DNA of 64,000 nt. Source: Prochilodus magdalenae (Eukaryota; Chordata; Actinopteri; Characiformes; Prochilodontidae). The notes under the pieces are model-generated. The model did no database searches. It worked only from the letters and a program-made list of their open reading frames with translations, and had not been told where the DNA came from. The stretch is taken from assembly GCA_024036415.1 (NCBI GenBank), contig JAMWET010000041.1, positions 223,501 to 287,500 of the forward strand. Direction: 5' to 3'. Position 1 is the first letter of the stretch; the number at the start of each line of letters is the position of its first letter. The position numbers and the translations under genes were made by a program. Of the stretch, positions 1-11,800 are shown in pieces.

Positions 1-154
1 CTTTGCAGCTTTGTATCAAGAGTCGGCTCTTGCATATGCGTGTTTTAACGAGACATGTCATATGTCAGTCAGTAAACACATATGCCTTTTTTTTAGGCCA
101 AAAAAAAAAAAAAAAGGGAATTTCACAGGATCCGTCACACATTCAAACACCAAC

Positions 155-1193
155 CTGCTGCAGCTGCTGTTTATACTCCTCACGATGACTCTTCTTCATA
201 TGCCTTTCCTTGGCTTTGGAGTTACAGAACGTGATAAAACACTGGAAACACTGCAGGCTCTCATGCTGGTCTATGAAATCAGAAAGGGAACAGTTTAACA
301 ACGTATAAAATGAGGCTGGTTATTTACTGTAGAGGACTGATCTGCTATTATGCCTGTATTTATTTTGATTGTGTGTATATTTTGTGTTGATTTACTTTTT
401 TTTAAACTTTACTTTTATTGCATTAAAGCAATCATAAACGTCCACAAAGCGCTGAAGAATTTCTACAGCGCTTAACGCCATCTCAGCAATCCAGGCGGGC
501 TAATATTACAGTCATGTAGCCCTATCCTACTAAAGTCAAGTAGTCCTATACTAGTCAATCCAGATGGGCTAAAACTATAGTCAGGTAGCCCTATATTAGT
601 CAATCCAGGTAGGCTAATACTATAGTCAGGTAGCGCATACTAGTCAATCCAGGTGGGCTAACACTATAGTCAGGTAGCCCATACTAGTCAATCCAGGCAA
701 GATAATACTACAGTCAGGTAGCACATACTAGTCAATCCAGGTGGGCTAACACTATAGTCAGGTAGCCCATACTAGTCAATCCAGGCAAGATAATACTACA
801 GTCAGGTAGCACATACTAGTCAATCCAGGTGGGCTAATACTATAGTCAGGTAGCCCATACTAGCCAATCCAGACGGGTTAATACTATAGTCAGGTAGCCC
901 CATACTAGTCAATTCAGGTAGGCTAATACTATAGTCATGAAATCGAGACGAGTGTAAATGGAAGCCACAGAGACCCTTACAAAACTAACACCGCCTCAAG
1001 TTGTAAAACGTTTCCCCACAGGAGAATTAGGTTAACAGCCCTTACATGACTGTATGATTGGAGGTGGCTGAGGATCCTGAATGATGATCGTAGCGTACGG
1101 CTGCTCAGCTTTTTCAGGATTCAGTTCCGCAGGAGCAGCAGTTTCTCCACCTCCCATAACTATTTCCTCAATCTTCAGTATATCCGAGTCCAT
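155..1193 (-). CDS. C2H2 zinc-finger gene, 5' coding exons (partial at left edge)
   Basis: Two coding exons on the minus strand. Exon 1 (1193-1046) starts MDSDILKIEE, is acidic/Pro-rich, encodes 49 residues and leaves in phase 1 at a GTAAGG donor. Exon 2 (270-155) enters in phase 1 after a pyrimidine tract ending in ATAG and encodes one C2H2 finger (C-x2-C-x12-H-x4-H, beginning CFQCFITF) followed by a basic/Gln-rich tail. The donor after CAG is GTTGGT, a weak site; read through, the frame stops three codons later, so the downstream structure is uncertain. The finger and the intron phase match exon 2 of the large gene at 4.5-19 kb (CLECHIIF finger), so this is a paralogue. A 5'UTR segment 1230-1194 follows an AG acceptor. 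The rest of the gene is expected left of the window. The family is not identified further. Confidence 0.7.
480..945. repeat. 44-46 bp minisatellite
   Basis: About nine to ten imperfect head-to-tail copies of a unit containing AGTCAATCCAGG, then a variable GTGGGCTAA or CAAGATAA, then ACTATAGTCAGGTAG and CCATACT. It lies inside the first coding intron of the zinc-finger gene at 155-1193. Higher-order alternation of two unit variants is visible around 650-830. It is an ordinary tandem repeat with no coding potential. Confidence 0.9.
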
Positions 1194-1194
1194 T

Positions 1195-2097
1195 GTGAAG
1201 AGATGGGGTATCTATATACACACCCAGTTTCTATTAGGAGAAATACGAAGAGACAAAAACACAGACATAGTTACACAGAGTAGGTCACGTTCGACTTCAA
1301 AATGTCAACATTACCGTTACTCTACAACCCAGCGACGGAACCACAACAAAAGCTACAGGCACACATACACTATTCTGTCTGCTGTTGGTTCATTTTGGGT
1401 TTAACTAGTAGTGTTAAAAGTTTAACAACCCAGTTTCTTACGAACGCTGCAGTGGCCCAAGTTGTAGCCAATGTTAACATTCAAATGAACGACGGGTGGC
1501 TAGCGAATTAGCCAGCTATGCTAGCCAAGTTATAAAGGCCGGATACATTTAGCTAGCTAGTGGTCTTGTAAAGTATTGCGCATAGAGCAAGTTAACCTGG
1601 TTAAACGATAAGCTAGACGTTATTGTGACTTCATACAAAAAGCCGGAGTAACATTATTCCGAACTTGATATGTAAGGTGACGCCAAACTGCAGGCCAGCT
1701 AACGTTAACTAGCATGCTAGCTAGCTAACAAACTGAGGGCCCAACTGACATAGCCTTTTCTTCGCTCTACACACAAAACCCAGACTACATGAGGAATAAC
1801 TGTATGGGCAGTATCATTACAATAAACTCGGACGAGCTCCGTATATCATCACGCCTTTGAATGTGGTTAGCTTGTTCGTTACTGTCAAAACAAGACACCG
1901 TATCTATGCGCTTTAGCTAGCTTGCTAACTTGGCTAATCAGTCTCCTTCGAGGTTAAACTTACAGTGGTCTATTGTCGGACACAGAGCGCGTACGTGCAA
2001 GCTTGAGCAAACCCCTCACGTAAACGGACAGCCAGACTTTTATTTTTACATTCGAAAAAAAGGAAGAAAGAAAACATAAATATCTAAGTTCCTTACC
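1195..2097 (-). other. 5'UTR intron and leader of the left zinc-finger gene
   Basis: An acceptor ending TAATAG at 1231-1232 precedes the ATG exon. Two plausible donors lie upstream on the minus strand: CTG|GTAAGG with exon edge at 2097, and ACT|GTAAGT near 1966. Either would give a noncoding first exon close to the promoter motifs at 2143-2274. The stretch 1495-1735 contains many GCTAGC/CTAGCTAG palindromes. No coding exon is seen here. Confidence 0.45.
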
Positions 2098-2142
2098 AGA
2101 TATCGCTACACTTTTATGGAGGGAAAACAGCACCAGCTAGTC

Positions 2143-2150
2143 ATGCAAAT
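2143..2150 (-). promoter_or_regulatory. Octamer motif ATGCAAAT (POU-factor type)
   Basis: Exact 8-bp octamer about 50-180 bp upstream of the candidate 5'UTR donors of the left zinc-finger gene, and 113 bp from the NRF1 motif. The exact match and promoter-proximal position are seen; binding is inferred. Confidence 0.5.
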
Positions 2151-2262
2151 CAATGTAATGGGAGGGCGCAAGCGGGTCGCAAACCTGACTAACCCACCGC
2201 ACCAGCATCCAACCGGGTGCAGGCGCTGAGAAACGGGTCTGTAGCGGGATAAGGCGGCCAAG

Positions 2263-2274
2263 TGCGCATGCGCA
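2263..2274. promoter_or_regulatory. NRF1 palindrome TGCGCATGCGCA
   Basis: Exact palindromic NRF1 consensus in a GC-richer patch (about 2150-2290) that lacks a TATA box, as expected for a broadly expressed CpG promoter. It most likely drives the minus-strand zinc-finger gene whose start codon is at 1193. Confidence 0.6.
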
Positions 2275-2609
2275 CAGATTTTCAAACTTTATGGCCGAGT
2301 AAAAACCCTTACCTTAGACAAACTCGCTCTGGACGGTTTGATACGCAGTTCTAGAGAAACCTACCAAGCCAGAACTGTTCACAGCAGTGCGGACAGGAAC
2401 CAGACGTCTGGAGAGTTAATGGCTCCCTCACAAACAGTCATTTTTATGTCAAATTATTATAGCATGTCCGTTTATGGTCGTTTCTGACAGAGGATTTGGC
2501 CTAAAACACCCTTTTAAGGTGAAACAGCACAGACAGAAAACACTTTTCCAGGTTTACTGTCTTCATTCTGAAAGTAATGTATATAAGGGGATATAGACAA
2601 AATACACTC

Positions 2610-3075
2610 ATCATCAAAAGAATAGCTGCACTCAGAAGGAAGTGTGGGATTGCAATGCCATTGGGAAGGAAGATAAAGGGTACCAGGAACAATACATGAT
2701 GAGACATTTAGACTGATATGGGCAATATTAATTGAGCTACACATACAGAGGTAGTGTCTCTCAGTATGGCGTCGGGCCACCATGTTTGCTAATGACACAT
2801 GCCAGACATCTTAGCATGGAGTTGTAAAGGTTCTTAATGGTGTCCTGTGGGAATCCATCGCATGCAGCTTAAATATTCTCACACAGTTCCTGCAGAAGGT
2901 GCGGCAGGGGTGAAGATGGATTGACATCAGGCCTTCTGGATGTGTGACACATGACAACAAACCCTTCATCTTGGTGCTGACCACGGGCCTCCACACACAG
3001 ATTCATTGGTTGTCTCCACCGAGACAAAAATGGGATCCTTCACTGAAAATGACCTGCTGCCATTCTGATTGCTTT
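2610..3075 (-). mobile_element. Tc1/mariner-type transposase relic
   Basis: Read on the minus strand, broken frames resemble the IS630/Tc1 transposase core: a block like W-Q-Q-V-I-F-S followed by VWRP, and, further on, a C-terminal block around CVISKHGGPTPY typical of the last residues of Tc1-like transposases. The middle of the gene is missing and the frames are shifted, so it is dead. Related copies of the same family occur at about 23390-23900 and 31080-31720. Confidence 0.6.
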
Positions 3076-3584
3076 TGAAATTTAATTGCTCTGTTGTTGG
3101 TTTTCTTTTGACTTTACCTCAGAATTTTGTGTAAGTCAGTTAAACTGAGTCAGTTTGCTTATAAACCAGCCAATCAGAGCAGAGCAACAAATTCATGATC
3201 TCACCAAAAAATGGAAAGCAGCTTGTTTTATTTCAGGACCAGATAACAGGGTGTACATGGCCATGTAAAACCTCATCTTGGGCGCTTTCACCCTGTCCAA
3301 AGTCACATTAAATAGATATCAGGATATGCCAGATTTAAGTGTGTGGGCATTCTTATGGCACTTACACTGAGAACAATGAATTGGCCAATGCAGAGCTCAG
3401 ATCTTAACATCCCTGAATTACCTGGATGGTGAGAAGCAGAAAATTCAACCAACTGCTATTACTGAACTCTGGAGGCGTGGAAAAATCCCCTGCAGAAGAT
3501 AGCAAGTCTTCTGTAAGGCTATTATAAAGCTAAGAGGTGGACACACTAAAGTGATCTGACCTCCCTCTCCTCCATTCCCAAATC

Positions 3585-3720
3585 CGTTTCTTTTGGTCCA
3601 CTCATTATGAAGTTTACACAAAGTGTCAAAGATAACAGCCATTTTCAAATTAGGTCCAAAACTGAAAAAAATGGAGATACAAAGTTTTGTTTTCCGATAG
3701 CATTGAAATACTGATATCAT
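3585..3720 (-). repeat. Fragment of non-autonomous DNA element (family M)
   Basis: Contains TTGGTCCACTCATTATGAAG and AAAATGGAGATAC, matching in inverted orientation the elements at 26705-26945 and 30085-30290. Strongly diverged; ends not resolved. Confidence 0.45.
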
Positions 3721-4392
3721 ATATTTGGTTGTCGGATGTCATTTTGTTTGTTTCCTGCAAAAATGTGTACCTAATACTTAATGGTAAGAACTGATGTAAA
3801 TGTAGGCTGTTCTGACCAAGCATTAGGAACACCATAAATGATACATGGAAACAAATGCAAATAATGCATGCTCTTTAATAAACAGTAACAACTAGTTAAA
3901 AAAGACCTTGTGACAATTGAGAAGACAAATTGCACCTATACATACTCAGTCCTCACTGGCATAACATCTGCTTACAGGAAATAATTTACAATTACAACAA
4001 TGCTTTGCACAATTATGCGCATAGTGTCGACATAACGAAGTGGAACAGGTATTGCAAAAGCAGAACAGACAAAAAAAATGAGATGTCACTGTCAGACAGC
4101 CCTCTACATCAAGCAATAACTTAATAATGATAAATAAGAATATAAAAATAGGCTTAAAAGAACATCCAGTGCTCTTCACAAAAAATGGCACCCATGGAAA
4201 ACATGAGCCAAACAGACAAAACAGCAAAAGTAACACTGTAAAAACGATCTATATTGCTTATACTTTTGATTCTTCTTCAAAATATTTGTAAATTATGCAA
4301 ATGTAGTTATTTGATGTGTAATAACCAAAAGAAAATACCTAAATTGTATCAAACCTTTTATAAGATTCAATAAAGCTTTTTTTTTTTTAGGG

Positions 4393-4398
4393 TTTATT
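4393..4398 (-). terminator. Polyadenylation signal AATAAA
   Basis: AATAAA on the minus strand about 145 nt beyond the TAA stop (4542-4540) of the zinc-finger/piggyBac fusion gene. Confidence 0.5.
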
Positions 4399-4539
4399 TA
4401 AATACATTTATATTTTTGTTAATATTTTGAATGAATGATCAAAAGGATGAGCAATAAAGAATTATATTTACATCCTGTTTGTTCAAGTTTACCAGGGGTA
4501 CCAATCTGGGAAGAGCACTGTCATCACAGTTAATAAACT

Positions 4540-5805
4540 TTATGCAGCTCCTTGGCTGTGAAACTTCAGGAAGCAGTTGTGATTGCGTGAAATGCAAAGG
4601 AACACACAACATTTAAGACATCGCACTCGAGACGTTCGCTCGCAACCTCCAAATCTACACCTGGCTTCTTCACCTTCGGCAAGCTGCTCTGGCCAGTGGC
4701 CCAAACCATCATACCGCGTGGCTGCATCAGGCAAAGGAGTCTCAAAGTCAGTAGAAGGGCCTGTGCTCGTATTTGACCTTGGCCGTTCTGGAGCTGGGGG
4801 ATACGGGGCTGAGGATTCTTGAGCATCTGTATTGCTGGGGTGGATTAAAGCTTTGGAAACTTCCAGCCGGAAAGCCATGAGTGACAGTAGCTCTGGAACA
4901 AAATTCCGATCTTGTTTGTACTGTAGCCAGGAGTTAACCAAAGCCAGATCGATAAGGTCCCAAAGTACAGACAGCGGCCAGGCACCGGGTGATGGACTTA
5001 TGCATGGTGTGCGGTATAGGCTTCTCAAGTCTCTGTTTAGGTTTGCTGCCTTGATGGCCCGCTCAAAGCCACTGACGAGGGAGGTCGAGCGTGACTTTTC
5101 CTTTGTGACCGCAGACAGAATGAAGCCATGATGGCATCGGAACAACTTCAGCTTCCCATCACGTGTCATAAACTCATCGCCAACTTGCCCCCTCGCACCA
5201 CCAACCTTGCCAGCACTGCGCACTCCTGCCTCTAGGAGATGCTCCAACATAGATGGGGTTGACAGCTCTGGTTTGCAGAGGAAGATCATCCCTTGATTAT
5301 TACCCTTTTCCCGAGAAACCATTTTCTCAACCACTTCCTCTCTATTAAAGTCATTTATACGCAAGTTGAAGTCCATGACCAAGCCACCGACACTTATCAT
5401 GACCGTGTGATGTAGTGAGTGTGTCGGGTGCCTCTGAAACGGAAGGGGGTACTGGTCAACTCCATGGTTCCCGTGTCTTTTAAGCGCTTGGCACCCTTCA
5501 CGAACTCGGTTCACTATTGTCTGAACCTTCCATAGAGGCTCTGTCTTTGATACTGAAAGGTCTGTGCAGTTCTGTGCATTCTGTGCATTAGACTTTTCAC
5601 CTGGCAGATGCGTTTCAACACTAGTACCCCTCTGATTTGTGCCGTTTTGGCCACTTTGTTCATGACCGCTGACATCTCTGGGCTCTTCGGTTGGACCAGA
5701 CAACCTCAGTTTATGGACGAGTTCAGAGAACCTGGAAGCCGGCATGGCATCGGCAATCAGCGGCACTCGAGTGCAGTCCTCCCAGTACAGCTTCATACTC
5801 GGAAA
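4540..5805 (-). CDS. Last exon of the fusion gene: piggyBac-derived catalytic-fold region and C-terminal Cys-rich finger
   Basis: The exon enters in phase 0 after CTCTAAG and reads FPSMKLYWEDC, continuing the piggyBac N-domain of the previous exon (which ends GIHIAMGTLK). Then come a block like RFSELVHKLRL, a polar Gln/Asn-rich linker, the RNase-H-like part with VDQYPLPF, a LEHLLEAGVRSAGKV block (normally preceded by DNYFTS, here CKPELST), LRSLYRT and DLALVNSWLQYK blocks, a Pro/Ser-rich spacer, and a terminal CRFGGC...VRCLKCCVFLC...HNCFLKFH finger matching the family's C-terminal cysteine-rich domain. The stop is TAA at 4542-4540. The transposase part has no frameshift. Confidence 0.75.
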   Translation of the reverse strand, partial: FPSMKLYWEDCTRVPLIADAMPASRFSELVHKLRLSGPTEEPRDVSGHEQSGQNGTNQRGTSVETHLPGEKSNAQNAQNCTDLSVSKTEPLWKVQTIVNRVREGCQALKRHGNHGVDQYPLPFQRHPTHSLHHTVMISVGGLVMDFNLRINDFNREEVVEKMVSREKGNNQGMIFLCKPELSTPSMLEHLLEAGVRSAGKVGGARGQVGDEFMTRDGKLKLFRCHHGFILSAVTKEKSRSTSLVSGFERAIKAANLNRDLRSLYRTPCISPSPGAWPLSVLWDLIDLALVNSWLQYKQDRNFVPELLSLMAFRLEVSKALIHPSNTDAQESSAPYPPAPERPRSNTSTGPSTDFETPLPDAATRYDGLGHWPEQLAEGEEARCRFGGCERTSRVRCLKCCVFLCISRNHNCFLKFHSQGAA

Positions 5806-8800
5806 CTTAGAGGAATAAAAGAGAAGAATCTGCTAAGTATGTAGACTCAGACAACAATATTCATTTCATAACAATAAGAATTAGGGACGCACAATATGGG
5901 TAAACTACTATTGTGAGGGCGACATGCCTTATAATAAACATACGCATTTTTTTTTGATTGTGTAAACACTTGGGTTTAAAATAACTGGGCAGGATGCTCA
6001 TAACACACTAAACCATTCAGTGATTGGTCGGAAACCTAATATTAAGAAGGCTGATATCACAGTAATGATCAGAATACAATATATCATAAAGTCTAAATGT
6101 TCCACCATATGACATGTCTGGAACTATTCAGAAATTGCATGGTAACCGTAGTACTGTTCCTCTACATTGATCTTATACACTAAATTAATATTGTATCATT
6201 TCAATCCCATCATCATACATGTTATATTTGAAATATGTCAGAACTGGGACTACATTTCAATCAAGGCATAATGTAATAGATGACTGGGTGACTTTCACTG
6301 GCTTATTGGACATTTCAACAAATATATAATCAAAGGCTGTATGTTTCCACACTGACACACTACCACACTGACACACTACCACGCTGACGTCAGGATGGCT
6401 GATACACCAGCCAGGACTCCCTTTTGTACATTAGGGCAGTGTTACTCTTCTTATCCTATGGGAATACTGCCAACTCTATTTAGAACTAATGGAATATTTC
6501 TGCTTTTTATTAGGAATGCTGTGGATGCGCAGAAAAGAAAATTCATGAGTATCAACTCCGGACAGTACAGGTTAAAATGTGTATAGCCAGAATGTGTATG
6601 TTAACTATATTTTATGATGCAGAATGTAAGTATGTATGTCAGATGTTTTACACTTAAACAAGTATTGCTAATTATAGTTGTTATAGTAGAATTTAAATTG
6701 AACTGTGTACAGTAGATTATTTCATTACATCATATTGTTTGATATATGTTTGTATTTTATTTATCCAAAGACTGCTATTGCTGCTATGCAGTAAATTAAC
6801 TTGGGCATCCTGCGTGGTTATATTTGTCAATTTGGGTGACAGTTTTTAACACTGGCTGTGGTTCAGGTCAGGTCGAGCTTGTGCAGATACAAAATTAGAC
6901 CTGACTACAGCAATAATTTACATTTATTTACATTTACGGTATTTAGCTGACGCTCTTATCCAGAGCGACTTACAAGGTTAATCATATTACAGGTAGGTCA
7001 ATGTGGTGTTAGGAGTCTTGCCCAAGGACTCTTATCGGTGTAGCACAGCATAGTCAACTAGACTGGGATTCGAACCCCAGTCTCCCACGTGTGGTGTTGG
7101 CTCTGGGGTGGGTAGTGGTCTTATCCGCTGAGCTACACCAACCAATAATCAGAACCCCTGGCCATTGAGTTCATTTATAAACCTAATGGTATGGAGTCGG
7201 ACCATAAATGCCTGTTGGGCAGTTAGTTTTCGTTGCTGATTATAAGAAAGATTAAGTCATTAAAGTCATTACTCACCTTCAGAGTGCCCATTGCAATGTG
7301 GATTCCTACAAACTGAGCCACCTCTTTATAGGTAACAGGCTCTGGCAGTTTTGACACCTGCTCTGTGCATGCAGCAATTTCTTTCCATGTATTCCAGGTA
7401 AAATACTGAACGAAGTAGTCTATGGGCTTCCAACTGTCTTTTCTGCCTTGCTCTTCGTGTTCATCTTGAGAACAATCTCGGTTTCTAAAACAGAAGAAAA
7501 GAGAAGAGAGGAAACAGATTAAGTAGATAACAATTTTCAAAACAATTCCTAAAACTAGCAAGTAAACGTTACCACATCAAACATACCTGGACAATTCATG
7601 TTGTTGTACTGCTCTGTTGGTGCGAATTCCATAGTAGCAGGACATAATATGAGTTTCGGCTTCTGGCTCCGACTGAAAGTTATCAGTATCCTCCGTGTCT
7701 GAACTCTGGGAGAGGAATTCCAGAAAGCCCTGGGCGCCCTGTTGCTCTGCACCATCACCTGCAAGAGTTGAATATTCCCCCAGGGCTAAGTAAATGTAAG
7801 CTTTGCTTAAAAGAAAGCTTTTACCACAGTGTGCTTAGCTGCTGTGACTTACCCTCTTCAGCGCTGGAGTATAAAGTATGATGCATTTCCATTTGAGTGC
7901 ATCCCGCGCTGACTTCCTCACACTCGTCTAATCCAGATGCAGCCCCTGTTGCATGGGAGAAAAGAGCAAATATTGATGAACCGTGATGAACAGTGCTACA
8001 CATTTTCCTCAAACTGAAAATTTAAAAACATACATGATCCTGATTTTCCGGTCCTTTCCTCTGGCCCTCCTTGCTCGTTAAGGCTCGGCTCCACAAATAT
8101 CTCTCCCTCCTCCTCTTTAACAGGGTAGAAAATGCATTGCTTGCCAGCAGACACTACAGAGGAGCCAGAGGGAATACCATCTGTGGCAAAGTTCAGAAAA
8201 AGAGTTAGTTTAATAGCCGTCAATTCAAAATCAACATGATGCTACCAAGCTGCGAGGGTGAGGGTCGCACGAAACACCATCGCATCTTTCCTAATTGCTT
8301 CACAACGAGTGCTCAGCATGATTAGAGCAGAACACTAACTGACAACGTCCCACATTGGCTAACCTCATGCTAAGAAAGGAAATGGGAATAGGAGGGCCAT
8401 CTTGCCCATCCAATTAGACAATCTTGGACCAACGCTTTGAAGACTGCACCACTCCATGACCTCCTGTCTTCAAAGGTTGTTCAAGATTGCTAGTCACATC
8501 AGGACCTCGTTTTTAGTAAGTATGTTTGCTTGTCTATCTCTACTCATTGCCTATGTTTCCATGCATCCGCCAATCCAAGATTTTTACCAATCCAACTGAA
8601 TTCATTAGGATAATAGATTAAGGTGTTTAGATGCTAGTCCACTCAACAATCGGATGAAAATCTCTGTTAACATGCACACTTCATGTACATAAAGCCCAAA
8701 TTTTGTCCCACTTAATATAGATGTTACCATGAAAATAGTTTGGCTTTTAGCTTTCTAAAACATTTACATTTAGGGCATTTAGCTGACGCTCTTATCCAGA

Positions 8801-11800
8801 GCGACTTACAAGGTTAATCATATTACAGGTAGGCCAATGTAGTGTTAAGAGTCTTTGCCCAAGGACTCTTATTGGTGTAGCACAGCACAGTCACTGAGTC
8901 CGGGACTCGAACCCACGTCTCCCACATGTAGTGATAGCTCCCTGGCAGATAGTGGTGTTATCCGCTACACCAACCGCTGATTGGACTATTCAATATGCCC
9001 TATAGCCGGTGTGAACACACTGTCCTTTATTTGCTCTTATACATTTTTGATGCTTGTTTTTGCCAGTTTTATGGACATCCTCTCCTCTGCGGATCTGCTT
9101 TCGGCTATCACCATGAACGTTATAAACTTCTGCTATGATGCAAAGACACAGAACACACTTAAACTGTCAGGCTATCAAGGTAATCAGATACAGGCATTTT
9201 TCAGTTTAACAAATGATTTAAAGGATTACGCACCCAAATGGATAGAAATATGGACATATTCTGCTTGAGCTATTTTAGATTATCTACAGATTATCAAGCT
9301 TTATGTATGTAAATGTGGCTACTAATGGCAATCAGGTGAATGACAAGTCATGACTACAATTCATGTATATTTTAAAATATATACGTTCTGGGTTGTGGGG
9401 GAGCTGGAGCCTTTTCTAAGGTTTAATTGACGGAAGGCAGGCACACGCACAAACACACCCACTCTCTAACAAACACACACACACCCACTCACACACTCCT
9501 AGGCGGCAACTTAGCATCTCCAAATCACCTCACAGCATGTGGTTGGGCTATGGGAGTAAGCCCACAGAGACACTGAGTGAGCCGGGAATCAAAACCAGGC
9601 CCTTCTTGCCGTGAGGCGACAGCACTACCCACTGCGCCACAGCGCCCCCTGCTGTACTACTTTAAATCCCAATACAAACAGGAATAAGTCTACATAGGCT
9701 TGACAGACTTACCTAGGCATGTGGTGAGGGGAGTCTGTATATTCTGGTTTCCCTGTAGAACGTGGGTTTCGTGGTCCTCGGCTTTTACCAGAAACACCTG
9801 GACACCCTGCATTAAATCTCTCTCACTAGGGTGGACATTCTGAGACGCTGGGATCGAAGCACTGGTTTCCGTCTTTACGTCAGCAGAAGTGCGAGTAGAG
9901 GTTAGTCCTGGTTGCAGGCTGACCTTCAATGCAAATGAAATGATTTTATTTAATAATAAGAATAAAATCAAAAAAAGATTCTTATCACATTAACAAAGAC
10001 AAATTACATTTAGAGGCCTCTACATAAAGCATGTGATTTATTCAGATATTAATTCACATATACAACTGTATCTCATCAGATGACAGAAATTTAACATTAT
10101 TTAATTTTTCCAGTTACTTTTATAGGTGGCATGCAACCACTCAACCAATTATTGTTGGTTGTGTGTAGTTTATACTCCAAAGCATCTCAAACAGGGTTAT
10201 GAACGATATGTACTCACAACTGGTGGGTTTTATCGGTAGTGGCTGAAAATTATTGATGGTTTGGGTTTGTAGCTTTCAAAGTATTCAAAAGCAGTATAAT
10301 GACAGAGCCAAAGCCGAAGGCCTTAACACAGTGACCGTGCGATGTATTCAGATGACGTTAACATAATTACAAGCTTGTGTTTATCTGGTAGTATCGTTCA
10401 CACTATTTCTCAAATAAAAAAATTGCAATATTATTTTTTCCAACCTCGATTTCGGGTTTGGTTTCTACAGTTTCACCACCAACATGAACTTACTGACCAA
10501 TCGCGCTGGCCTCTGCTGTTCTCACGATGGCTGTGTACCAAGCACTAACAACTTTTTCACAAACGTAGGTTAGATCCGAACCTCCAAAGGCACCTCAGAC
10601 TGGGCTCCAAATATCTGATTTAAATACTGAGGCACCCAAATTTATTTTAAGAGTCTTTCAAGCGATGAACTTTTGTAGCAGCCCAGTGTGGCTGTTTGCC
10701 CAATTCTCTGGCTTGCTCAAGGGGGGCTTGGACCCGGTTTTTCCCCACCCCCACCCTCAAATGTCTGTACATTAACTTTGTGGGGTTTTTTTGTTTTTTT
10801 TTTCTTATATATAACAAACTGATTTTCTGTGAAGCTGCTTTGAGACAACGTTGGTTGTAAAAAGCGCTATACAAATAAACATTGATTGATTGATTGAAGT
10901 AGGCAGATTTTAAAGATCCTGACACAATTCCAGTTTGAGGTGGTAAAACAGTATGCATGGTTATGGTATGGGGCAAAAATAATTTTCAGATCTCTGTTTC
11001 ATTTGCCTCATATTGACTGTGCGAAGGCCTCGCTGTCCATTGACTTATATATCAAGAAGCTTCCCTTCCACATCCACAGGATACTCACCTGTCTTGTCAT
11101 CTTGCCCTGAGGTGTCGGGAAATTTTCCAGGACCACTCCTGATGAAGTGCCCTTCTTGACTTGTTGCCCAGACTTTTGAGCCAGTGGTTGGTCTGCTTTC
11201 ACCACCCCTACAACCGCGGCGGAAACAGGCTGTAACTCGAAGACTACTGGATCTTCAGGGGACTCCTCCAAGGTTGATTTCCCGTGAGCTGTAGTGGCAC
11301 CCCTGTCTTCCCTTTCTTTATTTTTGTCCTCACAGTTATCTGTGAGCGAGTAGAGCTGGAAGACGACCTGGCACTCTTCTTTATCGGCCTCTGGCTCTTT
11401 CGCACCTTGGTTTTCAGCAGCGCTTCTTTTTCCAAGCTGTCTCTTTCCGCTACCTTTGCCACCTCGTCCTTTCCTACTTCTCGTCATGGATGTTTTGGCT
11501 TGGTTCTCTACTCTCTGAACGAGGATCTCCTCTTCCTCCTGCTTTATTTCGGATTGCTCTGGAAGGTGGGAATTTTGAGATGTTGGGGCCATGGTTTCCA
11601 TAGAAACCTCTTTCTGAGATGGTGTACCGCTGTGGTCTAATTCGCTGTGGGTTGATTCATCTTCCTGATGATCGGAGGCTTCTTGGGAATCATTAACCTG
11701 AGTGGGGGCATGGTCATCTGCTTCACCCTGATCCTCAACCATGACTAAATTCACATCTGAAGGCAGCTCCTCTTTAATGTCCATGCTTTCCTGAGGTTCG

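Larger units (their letters stand above)
2300..4380. other. Intergenic DNA between two zinc-finger genes
   Basis: Spacer between the promoter of the left zinc-finger gene and the 3' end of the fusion gene. It holds a Tc1/mariner relic (about 2610-3070) and a degenerate copy of a non-autonomous element (about 3585-3720), otherwise AT-rich unique-looking sequence. The short frames on both strands here show no recognisable protein similarity apart from the transposase relic. Confidence 0.6.
8190..9710 (-). other. Intron 4 of the fusion gene
   Basis: Holds a SINE at 8763-8976 and a second SINE-like repeat at 9385-9650. A 95-codon plus-strand frame at 8981-9268 has no recognisable similarity. No additional exon seen. 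Confidence 0.6.

Noticed and set aside
480..945. Possible CRISPR-like or satellite array
   Set aside because: Units are head-to-tail without unique spacers and the host is eukaryotic; it is a minisatellite.
8981..9268. Plus-strand 95-codon frame with hydrophobic start
   Set aside because: Inside an intron of the fusion gene, begins in SINE sequence, no splice partners or similarity recognised.
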